Shown: one piece after another, positions 32,240-44,500 of the stretch | Layout of the letters: every line of letters starts with the position of its first letter | How positions within the stretch are numbered: the stretch's first letter is position 1 | Assembly: GCA_030544215.1 (NCBI GenBank) | Contig: JARZZO010000004.1 | Span: 15,612,501 to 15,676,500, forward strand | Source: Zantedeschia hybrid cultivar | Taxonomy: Eukaryota > Streptophyta > Magnoliopsida > Alismatales > Araceae | DNA length: 64,000 nucleotides | Direction of reading: 5' to 3' | The notes under the pieces: model-generated | The model's input: the letters and a program-made list of their open reading frames with translations, nothing else | Databases searched by the model: none | Told to the model about the DNA's origin: nothing | Made by a program: the position numbers and the translations under genes

Positions 32240-33400
32240 GCTATATTAATCTTATCTCGCCATCTTAATCTATCGAATGCTAAAGTTAACATAGCAACAC
32301 TAAGTCTTTTCTAACTACATCTAACCATCTCTTCTTATGTCTTTTTCGATGTCTTCTACCCTCCTCAACTCTAATTTTATCACATCTCTTAATTGGTGTT
32401 GAATTTGCATGACGATGTATATACCAGACCATTTCAGCCTATTCTTCCTAAGCTTAATATTAATAGGAGCCAGTCTAATCATTTCTATTTTTATCTTTTC
32501 TAGTCTTACCATACATTTACCTCAGCATTCTCACCTCAACAACACATAGTTTTTTCATATGATTCTTTCTTACAGCCTAAGACCAACACTTGGAACCATA
32601 TAACATAGCAGTTCTTACAACTATCTTATAAAACTTAGTCAATTACAAAGAACTCCAAATTCAGTTAACTACTTCAACCAACGTGTCTTGACTTTGTTAG
32701 TAACATTACCTTAGATCTCTCCATTATCTTGAATAATAGATCTTAAATATCGAAAGTTACTAAAACCTTTGATTGTAACTAAATCGACTTGATCAACATT
32801 TATGTTATTGAAATTATCTTTCATATATTCGGACTTAATATGATTAATCTAAAAGCCTAAAGATTTCAAAGTGGACCTCCATTGTGCAATTTATCATTCA
32901 AACTCTCAATATTCCCATTGACTAAAATAATATCATCTACAAATAATATACACCAAGGAATGTCACCATGCAAGTGTTTAGTAATCTCATTTATAATTAA
33001 AGTAAAGAGATAAGGACTTAATATTGACCTTTGATGTAATCCAATAGTAATAAGGAAGTTAGACGTCTCTCCAACAATAGTCCTTATATATACAAACTTT
33101 CCTATACATATTTCTAATCACATGCATATATTCTTTAGATATACTCCCTTCTTCTCTAAAGTCCATCAAGTTAACTCCCTAGGTTAATGATCATAGGCTT
33201 TCTCTAAATCAACGAAAATTATGTATAAATCTTTCTTCATCTGTCTATATTTCTTTGTCAATTGTCTCAATAGGAAAATTGTTTTTATAGTACATCTATT
33301 AGGTATGAATTGAAACTAATTTCCTGAGACATTAGTTACACGCATGAGACACTTCTCTACTACTCTCTCCTAGAGTTTCATACTGTGGGTCATAAGTTTA
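32240..33400 (-). pseudogene. Decayed RTE-like LINE reverse transcriptase
   Basis: On the - strand the pieces read GETSNFLITIGLHQRSILSP, then LFTLIINEITKHLHGDIPW and FVDDIILV (32930-33090), where plant RTE LINEs have LHQGS-LSPYLF and FADD. Farther on come the tail blocks RMLR near 32520 and KIKIEMIRLAPI...RKNRLKWSG (32321-32512), equivalent to the RMLRWMCG...API...RLRWFGHV tail of that family. Stops and frameshifts are frequent and the FADD Ala is Val. It is a 5'-truncated, inactive relic. Confidence 0.75.
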
Positions 33401-34572
33401 ATTCTACCATAATTCAATGAATTAATATATTAATATGTATATGTTTTAATGTCAAATCATTATGCCTCCACATGTTACTCGTTATGGAGTTATAATGTTA
33501 ATACATTAAGAAGTTATTAACTTGTTAACGCATTAACACATGTAAGTGTGTTAACATGTTGATGATCTATTATGATTGAGGAACAAAAGGAGGTGAAAAG
33601 TAAGTCACCTTAAGGAAGGAACAAAGGATCAACCAAAGATTAATAGGAGGCTAAAAGTAATGTCAAGCTTTTGATAGGAGGCTCTAATCATTTTTTCTTT
33701 CATTATTCTTTTCAGCCATTGGGTTTTTTATTCTTTCTCAGGTTGCATGCTTGTGTGCTTGAGTTGTCATGGCCACCTAATATGGTGGGTGGCAAGAGTT
33801 TTGGCCACAATTATTAGAATCTATAGATTATTTGTTTTTATAACACTTACTTTAGTGGTTGAGAACACGTCAAGAATCCATCTACTACCATGGAGGATAG
33901 TTATGATCACCTAAGCAAGAGAAAGAGAACTACGTTACGGGGTCCCATGATTTCTAGTAGAGAAGAACCTTCTAATGCTTAAGCCAAAAGTCAGCCTTGG
34001 GTTGGCTTACAAGAGAAAGTAAAAGACAAGAGGCAAGGGGTCCTGTGGACACTCAAATTTGAAAATTTTCAAATTGAAGTTTTAAGATCGAAGAAATCAG
34101 TTGAAAATGGACCTCCTAATTAAACAATATCAAGCACACATCTAAAGGCAGCCAACTTTAGTACAAATGTCTTTTGACACCCCCATGATGAGAAAAATCA
34201 CCAAATTGTTAGTTTGAAGTTCATATATTAAAAGTTGTCTATTGGATAGTCAATGACTAAGTCAGTGGAAGCTAATGCACAAAATAGGACAAATGAAACC
34301 CAAATTGCATGAAAATTGGAGCAACATCTTCATTTGTTACCCCCGTGACATCTGCAAAACTTCAGATTTTCTGAGTCTAGGAAGGCTCATTTTGAAAGGG
34401 GTCAACCTTATGAAACTCCATTGAAGCTCCTAAATGATGTAAAGCTAACCCTAGGATCGAAAAGTGATCAAACCAGCACCTCAGATGAACTTTTAAGGGT
34501 CATCTTAGATTATGATGCTTGTGCTAATGCCATTGAAAACATCTCAAATTGAGGTCCAAAGAGCTCAAACCG
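33401..34572. other. Unassigned DNA left of element B
   Basis: No gene or known element is recognised. It is continuous, across the B insertion, with 54905-55792. The join aaaccgtagggg-tcggccc resembles aaaccataggggccgacc at about 55222-55240, so this DNA is itself partly repetitive. Confidence 0.4.
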
Positions 34573-34577
34573 TAGGG
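34573..34577. repeat. Target site duplication of element B, left copy (TAGGG)
   Basis: TAGGG abuts the TGTAGACAC end of the 5' LTR and is repeated at 54900-54904, just outside the inverted terminal LTR. Confidence 0.85.
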
Positions 34578-34764
34578 TGTAGACACGCTAATTTTGACGT
34601 CATTTTGAGTAAATTTCATATCATATAATAATGCCTTAGAATAGTCTGATATTTAATCATTGATTAATTTTATTGATCTTTTTGAGTGTCGGGTTTAACA
34701 GACATGTTTAAGTTAATCAATTAAATTGATTTTAGCTCAAAATTCAATTAAAATATGAAGAAAT

Positions 34765-35062
34765 CTAAAAAACGTCGACCTATGTGGACGCTATTTAGAG
34801 TTTACTCCTGTTTTAACGTTTAAATTTAAATTTTAATCAGTTGATTAATTAGCTAAAAGGCGTCTGTAAGACACGACGCGTTTTAAGTTTTCTAGGCTAT
34901 TTCTACTTCTCTTCCGGATGTTTATCCTTATCTTAATTAGTGTAAAAGACGTCTATCCATGTAGACGCGTTTTATCTAATAAAGATAAAGATAAGTTTCC
35001 CGGATGTTTATCCTTATCTTAGTTTAATCTGAAAGGCGTCAGCCACGGTGGACGCGTTTTAG
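34765..35062 (+). repeat. Array of four inverted-repeat modules in U3 (B)
   Basis: Starts at 34765, 34853, 34942 and 35029, steps of 88, 89 and 87. Arms are as in A. Loops at matching places resemble those of A (gacctatgtg, tgtaagacac, tatccatgta, agccacggtg) but differ between places. Confidence 0.85.
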
Positions 35063-35158
35063 ATAATTACAGATAAAGATGAATTAATCAGTATTTATCT
35101 GTTGGTTAAGATGGATAAATCCGAGGTTTTTCCATGTTAATCACGGACGCAGAAGAAG

Positions 35159-35168
35159 CCTATAAATA
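35159..35168 (+). promoter_or_regulatory. LTR TATA box, element B
   Basis: cctataaata lies about 97 bp after the last module, as in A. Copies lie near 53442 (direct partial LTR) and, on the - strand, near 54315 (inverted LTR). Confidence 0.7.
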
Positions 35169-35902
35169 CATTGCATCTTGAAGAGTTAAAAAAAATGTTA
35201 AGCATAATCTTGAGTTGATTTTTATTGAGCGATAGCGAGTTGAAGATCGAAGCAACAACGTCGGAACGCCGAAGCGCTGCCATTTCCAGAAGTCGGCGTC
35301 CTTTCAGGATTCTTCATCCATTCAAGAATTCAACCATTGGGCATAAGTCTTTTATTTCTGCATTCATTTCATTTAATTCTACATTCATCATTCACTCCAT
35401 ACAAACACACACAACACATTCATTTCTTTCAAAATCTATTTGATTAAGGGGTTTAAAAAGCCATTAAACAAGTAAGTTTGCTGTTCAATTACATGCTTAA
35501 CATCATGATTATAATGGATACTATTCTTGCTTAAAGTTCTCATCATAATTTCTTCATTTCTTTTTTTTCTATTCTGCTGCACGGAGCAAAAAGAATCAAA
35601 AGGAGAATCAAGGAAGCACAAGTTAAAAGGATTTCTGGACGATCCTCAACTTCAAAACTCAACAGCAAGAACAAAGAACAAGAAAGGGCTCTCTTTCTTC
35701 AGCCGGCTGAGGAAGGGGAACCAAGAGCTCAGAATCTTCCGCATTCAAACAGGTAGGTGATCAAAACCCTCTTTTGGAACTTTTTAGTTAAAAGTTTCTG
35801 GCGATCACTGCACTTAGTTTTTTGTTTTTAATAGGATTATTTTGCACTCTAAACAACATAGAATTTTTCATGATAATCACACTAGCATTTTAAGCACTCA
35901 CA

Positions 35903-36929
35903 GCTTTTTTGACGATCACGGTGGGACTTGGTCTCGCAATCTTTTAAGTTTTTGTTCTTGCTATCATCAACCGGGCACCCATGGTACATCATTTGTGTCT
36001 CTCGACACGTCCTCACCAATTGGTGAGTGTTTTAGTTTAGTTAATTTCCCTCGTGCACCACGTGCACACCCTAATGGCAAGATCTTGCCCTCCCCTTGAT
36101 TAGTTTAAAAAGCTGTTTTTGTGATGAAAATGATGTGTGATTGATTGATTTTCTAGTTGTTTAGTTAGTAAATCATCCTGTTAAAATCTGGACTAAAAAA
36201 AATCTGCATGAATTGATTATTTACTACTTTTATCCTGTTTGAGGAGGATTCAGCCTAGAAAATCCTCCTACAAAACTGTTTCTGCGACTTGAAAAGCGTC
36301 TAGGAGCACTGACGCGTTTCAAACTGCGTCAATACACCCAGACGCCTTTCAGTCTTCATATTTTCTCTGCGGTCTGCATCTGTTTCTGCGAAAAAATTAA
36401 GATTTTGTTTGAATAGCGTCGACTATACTAGACGCGATTCAGGCAGTTTCTTAGTTATTTTTCAGTTCTCAGATTTTTGTGGCTTGAGTGCTAGCTACCC
36501 ATTATTATTAAGCATTAGAGGCCATCCAGGCCGTAGGACATACGCATTGAGGCGAATACCCTCCGTTTTTTAGGAACACACTACTTGACGTCAGCAACTC
36601 TCTTTGATTGGGTTGGTCCCTTAATCAGACTAGAGGAGTTGACGTTGAGACCTCCATAAGTCCCCAAAATCGAGGTACTCCTCCTTGATCATCGGGCTGG
36701 TTGTACCAATTGAAGTCCCGGCTAGATTCCAAAAGCGTTGTGAGAGAAAGCCCTAGAGAATAACGGTGGAAATTGAACTGAAACTAGGATCCTTTCCCTG
36801 AGCGAATTTGTGGTTTAATCCAATTCAAATAACTCAACAAGGAATCTTAAAATCACGTTAAGCATCCACTTGTTTGATTAATCTCTGTGCAACTTGCTTG
36901 TCAAATCTTTGAAAAAGGAATCTAACATC
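35903..36929 (+). other. Leader of element B
   Basis: It is colinear with the A leader: a primer-site candidate at 35910-35927 that reads TGACGATCACGGTGGGAC (third base changed from G), modules near 36292-36442, the gctagctacccattatt block near 36489, and the stem-loop at 36597-36656. There is no gene. Confidence 0.7.
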
Positions 36930-39900
36930 ATGCTGCTCCGATCAGGCAGGGACTTGAGTATGGCTCAAGACGCCATCATCAACTACGAGGGAGATGCTAA
37001 TGCCCCTCGTGATTCTGACTACAACTATGAGAGCGGGAGAGATGCTGATGCCTCCCGAAATTCTGTCCCCATTCCATATCGACAAGACGGGAATGTCCGG
37101 ACACCTCTCTTTCATCCCCATGATCGATATCCTGATCTTCCCCCGCATGAATATGCGATTCCTAATCCCAATCTTGAGGGGGACATCAATCAGAATGATC
37201 CCTCATCCTTTGATCCTTCGGATCTCGTCAACGCTTTGGGAGTTCTTGCCTCCCGTCTGGACCCTCAGCAGTTCGAGGCGATCCAGTCCATTTTGAAGGG
37301 GAAGGCACCCATACAGCCTGTTGAGCCGAACCCTGTGGCTCCCCCAGCTGTCCCTCAGTAACCACCTCTTCCCCCTCCTTACATCCATCAGGCCATGGAA
37401 GGCCTCCATGTTACTTCCCAGCCAACTGGGCCACAACTTTCATATGCTAGGCAACCGGCTAGACCGCTAACGCCCGCTCATCAAAATGCCTTCGGGCATG
37501 GCGGAAGCTCTGCCGGACCTCCCCTTTATTGTCCCCCCTGTCCAACGTACTCTAGGCAGCAGGCCTATCAAGTACCTCCACCTCCTCCTCCTCCCCAGGC
37601 AGATCTGACAACGCAAGCATTGCTGGCCAAAATGGAGCGTATGGATGATCAATTTAATAACCTTCAGAAGATGATGGGGGTCAAAGCTGCACCGGCAATC
37701 AACCTACCGAGCCTGCCAGTATTCCACCTGCCGCCCTCTGAGATGCGAGTGTACCGGAAGTACAACGGTACTGGTAACCCCTTCACACATCTGAAGGAGT
37801 TTATGTATGAATCCTCTTTCTGGTAGAACGACAAGAGGTCGTTGGCCTTTTTGTTCAGGAGATCTCTAGAGGGACCAGCCCTCGAGTGGTTCTTTTCCCT
37901 GGAACCCTCCGAAGTAGAGGACTACGGTATCGTTTCTCGTAAATTCATTCAACGATACCAGGACAGAGTTGCACCCTCCTTGTCCATCACTGACTTAATA
38001 GCAGAAAAGATGAAACCTGATGAAGAATTTGTCAGTTTTGCCGACAGGTGGCGGGACTTGGCCGAGAAGGTGAAGAATCACTTGTCCGAGTCCGAACAAG
38101 AGAAGATGCTAATTTCCAACGCCACGCCCCAATTCAAGTTAGTCCTCTCCCTGAACAATCTGACTAACATGGCAGAGCTCTATGAAAGAGCACGGTACTG
38201 TCAAAATGCCTTCAAGGACGCTACGTTCTCTAGCGTCTTTGACCTTCACAGACCTAACAGGCCTCCACCTCGGAAGCCTGCAGCCCCAAATGCTCCCAGC
38301 ACAGGTCCGACTACTGAGGGCACGCTCTCTCATGAGCAAGTCAGTACTATGAACAATAATTCGCCCTAGTTCGTGAGGAGTCAGCAATAGTACCAGAGGC
38401 CATAGCAGCCGAACCAGCAGGGGTACAGGCAGCAGCAGAACCCCCATTATCAACAACAGTATCAGCGGCCCCAGCAGCCGAATCAGAACCAGCAACAGCC
38501 ACAGCAGCCGCCGCAACGGCAATTGCAGTACCAGCAGCCCCAACAGCAGCAATATCAGCAACAGCAGCAGTATCAGCCGCGCGCACCGCCAGCGTACCAT
38601 AATGTCCCTCCTCTTAGTGACTATAACCAGCCAAGAAGACCTCCAGGCCCGAAAAAGGCAGAATACCCAGCTCTCCCAGAATCCTTGGCAGATATCTTCA
38701 GTGCTCTAATGGCAGCTAATGTCTTAGTTTTGCCGAGGGAAAAGGCCGTCTGGCCTCAAAATGCCGACACGTCCAGGTATTGCTATTTCCATAGGCAACC
38801 TGGGCACACCATCGACACCTGCTTCAAGTTTAGAGATTATATTCATGATCTCAACGAGCAGGGCGGCATAGACTGGGAGGAGATGAAAAAGTATATATCA
38901 GCCCTGAAGGCGAGGAGACCATAGCAGCAGTAGCAGCAGCAAGCCAGACCACCAGCACAGGCAGCGCCCCCACCAAATATGGGCATAGTGCAGAACCCAC
39001 TCCCGGAGCACCAAAACCAAAACCAAGTTGCCCCTATTCTAACGAACAACCAGTCTGAGGCTGATCGTGGGCAACAGTGGAGAATAGAGGACTCTTCCTC
39101 TCTTTATTCAATGGGTCACGTTCAGAGTACCGCAGAACAACCACCACGCCGCACCATCCGCATACCTAGGCCACAACCCGTTACCATCACCCCTCTACCA
39201 ACACCCACATATCACTCGCCCGCACCCAATAACCCATTACCACTACCCTCTTTCCTTAAGCCCATTACGCCCCACACCACTACACCGCCACCATATAACC
39301 CTCCGCAAACCAATTACGCACCCCTCCTACCATCTAGACCATTACTCCGCGTACCATTCCCTACTTCGCCCGCTACCACTACCACCTACCAAGATACCAT
39401 CCTACCATCCAGACCGCTATTACGCGTGCCATTCCCCACTTCACTAACCACTTACCCATCCACCATTCAACCATCTAGGCCTTTAATCCGCACCGCGCCA
39501 CTACCACCTAACCCCACGCCACCACCCACATACCAACCCTCCACGCCATCCGCACCATCTAACCCCGCGGTACTCAAGGTGTCACCCGGATCCTCCACGG
39601 TTGAGGAACATGCGCTCCGGAGTGGAAGGATTTTCAACAAAGTCTTTCCTTAGTCCACAGTTAGAGACGGCCCATCACAACCGATTGAGGAAGCCCATAA
39701 TGAAGAGAGTGCACCAGGCACTCAATATGATTTGTTGAAACATCTGGACAGAACACCGGCACGGATCACTGTACTTGAATTGATCAAAAGGTCCAAGATT
39801 CACCAAGAAGCCCTCATGGAATATTTGCAGAAAGTGATGGTCAACGAGGACGTGCCGGTAGAAAAAATTGCAGCACTACTAGTTCCTCAGGGGGATCAGC

Positions 39901-41543
39901 CCTCTATTACGTTCCATACATCGGAACTAGTACCGCCAGCAGCCAGAAGCATGGCTCTGAGTATCACGGTCAATATCTGCAAGAAGGCCGTGGATGCATG
40001 CCTGGTTGATACAGGGGCTTCGATCAATGTTTTACCTCCGAAGACCCTAGAGCTGTGCGGTGTGCCCAAAGAAAAATGGCTGCCTAGCCCCATCTCAGTG
40101 ACGGCATATGACAACTCTACCCGTTCCCCTCTGGGAATGGTTTATTTAAAGGTGGAGCTAGGCCCTGTAAGTCATGCAGAGGTCGAATTTCACATCCTAG
40201 AAATCGACCCTTCTATAAATGTCATTTTGGGTCGTCCTTACATTAAGACTCTTGAGGCGATTCCTTCTACGAATCATCAATGCCTCAAATTCCCTTTTAA
40301 AGGACGAATTATTAAAGTGACGAGCATGCCGATCCTTGCTGCTGCTCATACCTTGAATATTAAATCTGCTGCTTTACCTGGCCGACAACTTTTTCTGTCG
40401 GTATTACAGGTCTATCATCCAGTGGCTGATCCTTTGAAAGCCGCCACTATTTCTCCATACCCGTTAAATGCCATAAAAAGGGGGAAGTGCATGAGTACCC
40501 CAAGATGGAGAATTATGATGAAGAACGGCTATCAGCTTGGAAGAGGTCTGGGCACACAGTTGCAAGGTAGGACCACTCCTGTTAAAGATCACCGAGCAGC
40601 ACTTGGAAGCGGTCTGGGCTACAGGCCGAGGAGACTGAAGCAAGACAGGGTTCAGCAAGAGCATGGTCAGGAAATCTTGGAGACAATGTCTACACCACCC
40701 AAAGAAGGCCGAGATCCCCTAACATGGACCCTGTATACACATTTCATAAAAGGGCCCATACTTAGCCATGACAACACGGTGGTCATTACTTCATGTTTTG
40801 ACCTCTATGACATATATGGGAGAGATTTGGCCAGACATTGCTCGGAACTACTTACGTACCAATCCTTGGAGGCTCTGCGGCCTATGAAGAGGAGGAAATT
40901 CCATGATCCCGAATGCGAATGGTACAGATGGTTCGATCTGAGGGACCTTTACATAGCACTGAACAGATTGTTCCTAGATCCTGCAGAACCCAAGTGGCCG
41001 CCGCAGATTGATGAGCTGATTGAAGGTCCTGGTGCTATCTTTGATAAGCGGATACTGCTGTCAGAAGAGACCGATGAAGGGGAACCAGATGACCCCTATG
41101 AAGCTGGCTACACTACAGATCTGCTCTGGAGGGGGACATATCCTTCTTATGTCTTCATGCTCCATACTCTGTTTCGTACACTGCTCTTGACCCCGACTTG
41201 GTCGCGGGTCATTATTGAAGATATTCCACGGGCTCCGCCCATTATGATTACTCTGTCTCCTCGGGACCTCATTCCATCACCTCCTCTCGATCTAGAGAGG
41301 ATGTATGATTTGATCTGGGACATATTGCTATATGATCCCCCTAATCCTCTGGCCTTGGTGCCACTTCCTCCATCCAATTCTCCTTCTATTTGTATCCATT
41401 CCTGCTTTATGTTTAATTCCTTCGATATCCAAAAAAAAACGCCAATTTGGCAACAAATTCTTCCCAGATCCTCATCGAGGAAACATCTTACTTGTCCGAT
41501 CGCACCCCATTGCGCGGGTCTTTCGGTCAAGATTCTCTCTTAG
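36930..41543 (+). pseudogene. Element B gag-protease, broken by eight Gln-to-stop changes
   Basis: The frame begins at ATG 36930 and keeps register to 41543, but has TAA at 37359 and TAG at 37824, 38367, 38388, 38403, 38922, 38931 and 39651. Where A or C can be compared, these are Gln codons (CAA or CAG). Domains are as in A: Gag domain about 37740-38210, zinc-finger-like CYFHRQPGHTIDTC about 38779-38826, protease with intact LVDTGASIN (about 40003), and a G-patch-like segment (about 40490-40640). No indel disrupts the frame, so the decay is almost purely by C-to-T change. Its products would have to come from another copy. Confidence 0.9.
41431..41439 (+). promoter_or_regulatory. A9 run at the gag-pol frame change
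   Basis: In the gag frame the bases read CAA AAA AAA ACG; pol is open in the -1 frame from this point. A_AAA_AAA in the zero frame is a possible -1 slippery heptamer. In A the run is eleven A and one base longer overall, which puts pol in the gag frame. It may be a true frameshift or slippage site, or a single-base indel in B. Confidence 0.45.
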
Positions 41544-44500
41544 ATCTACTCTGTCCCTCCCCATGGGAGGATTCCCCTGTATTTCCACTTGTATCCCAGG
41601 ATTTTCATCCTGCTTCATCCTCATTAGGTTATAATAGTGAGTTTAGTGAAGTTAGGCAGTCTAGTTTTAGGCAGGTTAGTCAGGTTAGGAAGTCTAGGAA
41701 GCCTAAGGGTAGGCGAATTCCAGATAGATACCTCCAGGACTTAGCTGATAGATGCTCTTCTTGCTCTTTAATCCCTCAGTTTTTAGAAAATCCAATTCAG
41801 ATGCTAGAAGATTGTACGGACGATGAGTCAGTCAATGATGGGTATGGGGTGTATGAATTAGTACATGAAAAAGACCCCATTATTGAAGATGAGGAAGATG
41901 ACGAGGACGCGGCTGAGGCATATGCCAGTGGAGTGAAGAGATTCAATGAACCCTCAACTGCCGTAGAAGAGCCCACCAAAGAAATCAATTTAGGGACTGA
42001 AGACGAACCTAAGGTTGTCCTCGTCAGTAAAAATCTTTCTACAGAGGATGAGAAGGCAATGGTACAAGTCCTTAAGGACTATAAGGACACTTTCGCCTGG
42101 AGTTATGAAGATATGCCGGGGTTAGACTCATCTTTAGTTGAACACAGATTGACATTAAGGGACGGAGTTAGCCCTGTCAAGCATAAATTAAGGCGATTCC
42201 ACCCACAAATGGCTCTAAAGATGAAGGAAGAGGTCGACAAATTGCATAAAGCCAAATTCATTAGAGTTGTCCTTTATCCGCAATGGGTGGCCAACATAGT
42301 TCCGGTTATGAAGAAGGACGGGAAGGTCAGAATTTGCATTGACTTCTGCGATCTAAACCGGGCGTGTCCTAAAGATGATTTTCCATTGCCTCATATTGAT
42401 GTACTCATTGATAACACTGCTGGTTATGAAACTTTATCGTTCATGGACGGATTTTCAGGGTACAATCAGATTAAGCTGGCAGAAGAAGATCATGAAAAGA
42501 CGTCATTCACTACACCTTGGGGAACATACTGTTATGTTGTCATGCCATTCGGATTGAAGAATGCTGGAGCCACTTATCAGAGGGCTATGATGGCAATATT
42601 TCATGACATGATGCACATAGATCTGGAAGTGTATGTGGATGATTTATTGGTTAAATCTAAGACAAAGGCTGAGCACGCCAAAGTTTTGGCAAGGGTATTA
42701 GAGAGATCGAGAGAATATCAGTTAAAGATGAACCCCAAGAAATGTGTATTCGGGGTATCTTCAGGAAAATTACTTGGATTCATTGTCAGCAAACGGGGAA
42801 TTGAGATCGATCCCAACAAGGCGAAGGCTATCAGAGAAATGCCACCTCCCAAAAACTTGAAAGAGTTGAGAGGATTAATCGTGAGATTGCAATTTATTCG
42901 CCGCTTTGTCTCTCAGCACTCACAAAGGTGTAAGCCGTTTTACGAGCTTACCAAGCCGGGAGTCAAATTCGATTGGGACGATAAGTGTCAGGAGGCATTC
43001 GATGGATTAAAGAACTATTTAGCAAGTCCTCCTGTTTTGAGACCACCATCTCCAGGTAAACCATTAATACTTTATATTTCTGTCCTGGATGATGCAGTGG
43101 GGGCTGTCCTAGCACAAGAAGATGAAGAAGGAAAGGAAAGGGCAGCCTACTATCTCTCTAAACTTCTCAACCCCGCTGAACAGAGATATACGGCGATGGA
43201 GAAAACATGTGCGGCATTGGTCTGGGTTGTTCAGAAATTGAAGCATTATTTTCTGGCCCATGAAGTCCATCTCATCGCTAGAATGAATCTGATCAAATTC
43301 CTTCTGGAGAAATCTGTTCTTACTGATATGTTAGCGCGATGGCAAAGCTTTCTATCTCAATTCGATATCATTTACATTCAGCAGAAAGCGATCAAGGGCT
43401 ATGCCATAGCGGAACATCTCGCTCATCATCCCCTTCCTCGTTTTGATCCAGTGCGATCAGAGTTTCCGGATGAGGAACTGATGTCCGTAAATCAAATCAG
43501 AGATGATATGTGGACTCTGCATTTTGACAGAGCTCTGAATTCTCATGGAAAAGGGATTGGTATCGTTCTGTTGTCACCTGAAGGTGTCACCATTCCACAA
43601 GCCTTTCAACTTGACTTTCCAGTCACCAACAATATAGCTGAATACGAGGCACTCCTTGCTGGTCTCGAGGCTGCTCATTTCCATAGTGCCACTAAACTCA
43701 GGATTGTAGGTGATAGCCAACTGATTTTTCGCCAAGTGCTGACCAAGTATCGAACTCTTGATCCCAAGCTCAAGCCTTATCAAGAACTTACTTCTGCCTA
43801 TTCAAAGCTTTTCACGAAATTGATCTTTGTCCATGTCCCTAGGAATCAAAACATCTTAGCTGACGCTCTAACTTCACTTGCATCTTCTCTTGATTTTCCA
43901 ATCAGCAAGCAATCTGAATCAATCATAGTTCATAGGCGTCTTTCACCCGCTGTAAAAGATCCTTCATTTCTTAGAACTAAGGAAAAGCTGTTAAAGAAAT
44001 TCAGAGATGGAAGTATTGTTGAAAAGAGAGAAATCATGTTGATGGAGCTGTTAGAAGAGATGGATGACGAACAGAAGCCATGGTATTTTGAAATTGCCAA
44101 ATATTGTGAAGATCAATCATATCCTGAGGAAGCTACAACTGAGGAGAAGAGAGCTATCAGGAGAGTTGCTCAACGATACACCCTAGTTGGAGGAGCACTG
44201 TACAAGAGAGGTTTTGATGGAGTTCTTCTGAGATGTTTAGACGAAGATAAGCTTTGGAAGGTTATGGAAGGAGCCCATAGTGGAGTTTGCGGTGGCCATG
44301 TCAATGGACAGATGCTAGCAAAGAAGATCCTTAGACAAGGATTTTATTGGCCAACCATGGAAGAAGACTGTGTAGGATATGTCCGTAGGTGTGCTAAGTG
44401 TCAACTTCACGCCGACAAAATTCATTCTCCTGCATCTTCACTTCATCCTGTTTCTTCCCCATGGCCTTTCTCCATGTGGGCTTTTGACATCATTAGACCC

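Larger units (their letters stand above)
34578..35902 (+). repeat. 5' LTR of element B
   Basis: About 1,325 bp, TGTAGACAC to AGCACTCACA. It has four modules (starting at 34765, 34853, 34942 and 35029) and a TATA box at 35159. It shares the overall structure of the A LTR but belongs to a slightly different subfamily (for example aaaaaacgtc in module 1, and ending CTCACA instead of CCTACA). Confidence 0.95.
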
